A program made the translations under genes and the position numbers. Below the pieces are notes generated by a model. It had not been told where the DNA came from. It did no database searches and saw nothing but the letters and a program-made list of their open reading frames with translations. A stretch of DNA of 64,000 nucleotides from an uncultured Collinsella sp. (lineage in GTDB: Bacteria > Actinomycetota > Coriobacteriia > Coriobacteriales > Coriobacteriaceae), in assembly GCA_900541205.1 (NCBI GenBank), contig UQIV01000012.1, positions 1 to 64,000 on the forward strand, given 5' to 3'. Shown here piece by piece: positions 61,455 to 64,000 of the stretch (positions within the stretch are counted from its first letter, which is position 1; each line of letters opens with the position of its first letter).

Positions 61455-62678
61455 TTAGAAATCGATGTCGGTGTCGTAGTAGCAGGCCTTGAGGATCTTC
61501 TCGAAGTCGGCAGCCTTGGTCTCACGCGGGTTCTCGGGCGTGCAGGCGTCCTGCTCGGCGTTCGCGGCAATCTCGGGCAGCTTGGCGAGGAACTCCTCCT
61601 CGGAAACCATCTGCGGGTTCTCGGCGTCGACCTTCACGCCACCATTCGCGTAATCCTTGATGGACTGCGGAATGTTGAGCTGGTCGTTGAGGTCGCGGAT
61701 CTTCTGGACGAGCGCAGCGATGAGCTCCTCGTTGGTCTCGCCGGGAAGGTGCAGGATCTCCTTGGCCACGTAAGCGTAACGCTCGGCAGCACGGGGATCC
61801 TTGGAGTTCCACTGGATGACCTTGCCCAGGTACATGGCGTTAGCGGCACCGTGGATGATGTGGCCGTTCTCGAAGGCAGCACCGGTCTTGTGAGCCATGG
61901 AGTGAACGATGCCGAGCAGGCCCGAGGAGAAGGCGATACCGGCGATGCACTGAGCCTCGTGCATGTGCTGACGGGCCTCATGGTCGCCAGCATAGGACTT
62001 GGGCAGCCACTCGACGATCTCGCGGATGCCGTGCAGAGCGTTGGCGTCGGTGAACATAGAGGCGCAGGTGGAAACGTAGGCCTCCATGCAGTGGGTCAGA
62101 GCATCCATGCCGGTGTGAGCGCACAGCTTGGCGGGCATGGTGTAGGTGAGCTCGGGGTCGACGATGGCGACATCAGGGGTGATGTTGAAGTCGGCCAGCG
62201 GGTACTTGATGCCCTTTTCGTAATCCGTGATGACGGAGAATGCGGTGACCTCGGTAGCAGTGCCGGAGGTAGAGGAAATGGCGCAGAAGTGAGCCTTCTG
62301 ACGCAGCTCGGGGAAGCTGAACGGCTGGATAATGTTGTCGAAGGACTCCTCGGGATACTCGTAGAAGACCCACATGGCCTTAGCGGCATCGATGGGCGAA
62401 CCGCCGCCGATAGCAACAATCCAGTCGGGCTCGAAGTCGCGCATAGCGGCTGCGCCCTTCATGACGGTCTCGATGGAGGGATCGGACTCGACGCCCTCGA
62501 ACAGCTTGACCTCCATGCCGGCCTCTTTGAGGTCGGCCTCAACGTCCTGCAGGAACCCGCCGCGGCGCATAGAGCTGCCGCCAGAAACGATGATGGCCTT
62601 CTTACCCTTGAGGTTCTTCACCTCGTGGCGAGCGCCCTCACCAAAGTACAGATCGCGAGGATTGGTAAAACGTCCCAT
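61455..62678 (-). CDS. Iron-containing alcohol dehydrogenase (butanol/ethanol type)
   Basis: A 407-residue group III alcohol dehydrogenase. The NAD motif is VAIGGGSPIDAAKAMWVFYE, and the metal ligands are Asp and His in VDPEL...GMDALTHCMEAYVS and HSMAHKTGAAF with GHIIHGAANA. It matches NADH/NADPH-dependent butanol dehydrogenases, reducing aldehydes at the end of fermentation. The ATG at 62678 follows AGGAGG; the longer frame to 62729 is unlikely. It heads the minus-strand dehydrogenase cluster. Confidence 0.9.
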   Translation of the reverse strand: MGRFTNPRDLYFGEGARHEVKNLKGKKAIIVSGGSSMRRGGFLQDVEADLKEAGMEVKLFEGVESDPSIETVMKGAAAMRDFEPDWIVAIGGGSPIDAAKAMWVFYEYPEESFDNIIQPFSFPELRQKAHFCAISSTSGTATEVTAFSVITDYEKGIKYPLADFNITPDVAIVDPELTYTMPAKLCAHTGMDALTHCMEAYVSTCASMFTDANALHGIREIVEWLPKSYAGDHEARQHMHEAQCIAGIAFSSGLLGIVHSMAHKTGAAFENGHIIHGAANAMYLGKVIQWNSKDPRAAERYAYVAKEILHLPGETNEELIAALVQKIRDLNDQLNIPQSIKDYANGGVKVDAENPQMVSEEEFLAKLPEIAANAEQDACTPENPRETKAADFEKILKACYYDTDIDF

Positions 62679-63178
62679 ACTGTGCCTCCTAAACAAGCCC
62701 CTCTTAGACTTGCGTATATAACGGAGCACCCAATTGGCTCCGTTAGGACCGGTTTGCGCGTTGCCGGCGATGACAATGCGCGATGTCTAAACGTCTCAAC
62801 GCTCAGACAAACACTATTTTACCGTTCTGGTTGGTCAGTTATTCACCTAAAGCCGCCAATGATGAAACGTTTTTTCTATCCCTGAAGACCCTTGTGCGGC
62901 ATCCATACTCCCAAGCTGGGCAAACGTTTTATCAAGGTTGACTACATATCCCGGGCAGGACCGTGCCCCTCCAAAATATGCACCGTTCGCCGCCAAAAAT
63001 CGACCGTTTGCGGCACCGTGATACCACTCGGTCGTCCAAGGTGCCGACATTTGTGCGACATCCGTCTTCGTGGTGCAAAGGTGCAAGTCCAAGTGCGGCA
63101 CCCCCGGTGTGCCACATGCGGGTAAACTAGAACCTTATATAGAAACATTTGAACCCTAACCGCAGCAAAGGAGGCCCC
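62679..63178. other. Divergent intergenic region with approximate direct repeats
   Basis: About 500 bases between the alcohol dehydrogenase gene and the TPR-like gene. Two similar 19-20 base units (62971-62990 and 62993-63011, CCAAAATATGCACCGTTCGC and CCAAAAATCGACCGTTTGC) lie back to back, with several GTGCGGCA motifs around them (62893, about 63095). A minus-strand frame of 84 codons crosses this part but I do not trust it. It probably carries the promoters of both genes and perhaps regulatory sites. Confidence 0.45.
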
Positions 63179-64000
63179 ATGGCATTCGATCCCATTCAAG
63201 AGGATTGCCATCGCCTCGTTCTTGAGGCCTTGCGCCGCGACAATATCCCGCTCACCGACGGTGCCGCCGTAGAGCGTCTGATGGAACAATTCACCCGCAA
63301 CCCCGCACCGCTCATCGTGCACGACCGCGACCGCGCCGGGCACCTCATTGCCAAGGTGGTCGAGGCTGTCGACTACCGCATTCCCTTTATCCCTGACGAT
63401 ACCCAGGCAGAGCAAGAAGAGGCAGCTGCCGAGAACATGCTCCGCGAGGCAGCCGCGCTCGACCCGACCAACTGGGACGCTCAGCGCATGCTGACCGCCC
63501 TCACCGCCGGCTCCAACGAGGAATACGTGCAGTATCTGGTGTCCAAGTGCGACGAAGTGGAGCACGATCTGGCGCTCAAGACCGCCTCGGCGCAGGACCC
63601 CTACGAGCGTGAGGCCGCAGGCGACCTTATGCGCCGCCCCTACCTGCGCTGGCTTGCCGCCTTGGCATCGCGCGCGCTCATTAGCGGACGCTACCGCATG
63701 TCGCTCGAAGCCGCGAATCGCAGCTTGGACTTTGCGCCCAACGACCCCGCTGGTGTCCGCCACACCGCGATGCTCGCTATGGCAAAGCTCGAATACCCCG
63801 CCGAGGAGCTCAAGCGATTTCGCTCTGCCCACTCCGTCCCCTATCTCGCCAGCACGCCGCTGCGTCGTCGTCCCAAGGACGCGGAGCGCGACTTGGACCC
63901 ATGGACGCTCATCGCGCTGATGAGCGCTGCCTGGCGCGAGCTGGACTACGAGGGCGCCGAGCACTATTTGCGCATCCTCGCACGCTCGTGCCCGCACGCG
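63179..64000 (+). CDS. TPR-like helical protein, 3' end outside the window
   Basis: At least 274 residues, open to the edge of the window. The ATG at 63179 follows AAAGGAGG. The sequence is all-helical and acidic, with paired-helix units such as LREAAALDPTNWDAQRMLTAL and SLEAANRSLDFAPNDPAGVRH, which resemble tetratricopeptide repeats. There is no signal peptide or membrane helix. It is probably a protein-interaction scaffold. I do not recognise the specific family, and the C-terminal part is missing. Confidence 0.7.
   Translation, partial: MAFDPIQEDCHRLVLEALRRDNIPLTDGAAVERLMEQFTRNPAPLIVHDRDRAGHLIAKVVEAVDYRIPFIPDDTQAEQEEAAAENMLREAAALDPTNWDAQRMLTALTAGSNEEYVQYLVSKCDEVEHDLALKTASAQDPYEREAAGDLMRRPYLRWLAALASRALISGRYRMSLEAANRSLDFAPNDPAGVRHTAMLAMAKLEYPAEELKRFRSAHSVPYLASTPLRRRPKDAERDLDPWTLIALMSAAWRELDYEGAEHYLRILARSCPHA

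Noticed and set aside
62847..63101. Minus-strand frame of 84 codons upstream of the alcohol dehydrogenase
   Set aside because: It crosses the approximate direct repeats, has no ribosome site and no domain-like pattern; more likely regulatory DNA.

Overview
The window looks like chromosomal DNA of a high-GC, anaerobic Gram-positive actinomycete, most probably Collinsella or a close Coriobacteriia relative. This is inferred from codon use, TTG/GTG starts behind strong GGAGG-type sites, ferredoxin-rich proteins, a sortase-type surface protein and a LuxR regulator paired with it. No rRNA, tRNA, CRISPR array, integrase or intact transposase was seen.

Layout. 0.2-6.7 kb: two hybrid sensor-kinase loci built around family-3 solute-binding domains, pointing at each other across a PNPOx-like gene. 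The first is cut by one in-frame TAA; the second has its binding protein as a separate lipoprotein gene. 6.8-11.1 kb: MalY-type C-S lyase, TrmO, an HTH/zinc-ribbon/TipAS regulator, glutaredoxin and Dus. 11.1-13.1 kb: a membrane-protein gene enclosed by two inverted copies of a ~180-bp palindromic repeat and two smaller hairpins. 13.1-20.6 kb: a 1084-aa FtsX-type ABC protein, then a redox operon (48-aa CXXC protein, NapH-like ferredoxin membrane protein, TlpA lipoprotein) divergent from a two-component pair. 20.6-23.2 kb: decayed DNA with a GC-rich PadR/DUF1700 operon. 23.2-28.7 kb: LuxR regulator and a large Tat/sortase surface protein. 28.8-35.1 kb: XRE/membrane-protein pair with a near-perfect promoter and operator, a sugar acetyltransferase, and a divergent type IIA topoisomerase pair.

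35.2-41.3 kb: two DUF4143 ATPases around a flavodoxin-like reductase and a MerR-controlled pair (carboxymuconolactone decarboxylase/cupin fusion and an alpha/beta hydrolase). 41.3-41.7 kb: an HsdS tail fused to a truncated TetR gene. 41.9-46.5 kb: a very GC-rich lantibiotic-immunity-type island (ATPase, two permeases, small peptide, response regulator, kinase). 46.7-52.1 kb: guaA, asparaginase, an XRE gene with a 24-bp palindromic operator and a divergent partner, a DUF1648 protein and ychF. 52.2-57.6 kb: an alpha-glucoside regulon (6-phospho-alpha-glucosidase, PTS IIBC, divergent zinc alcohol dehydrogenase, GntR/UTRA regulator, two matching operators). 57.7-62.7 kb: a polyferredoxin, two GldA-like dehydrogenases and an iron alcohol dehydrogenase, all on the minus strand. 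From 63.2 kb: the start of a TPR-like gene that leaves the window.

The genes fit a fermentative gut organism: phospho-disaccharide uptake and cleavage, NAD-dependent polyol/alcohol dehydrogenases, low-potential Fe-S chemistry, and several sensing and peptide-resistance modules. The most unusual signal is the pair of palindromic repeats at 11.3 and 12.9 kb, whose outer stems differ between copies but stay self-complementary.
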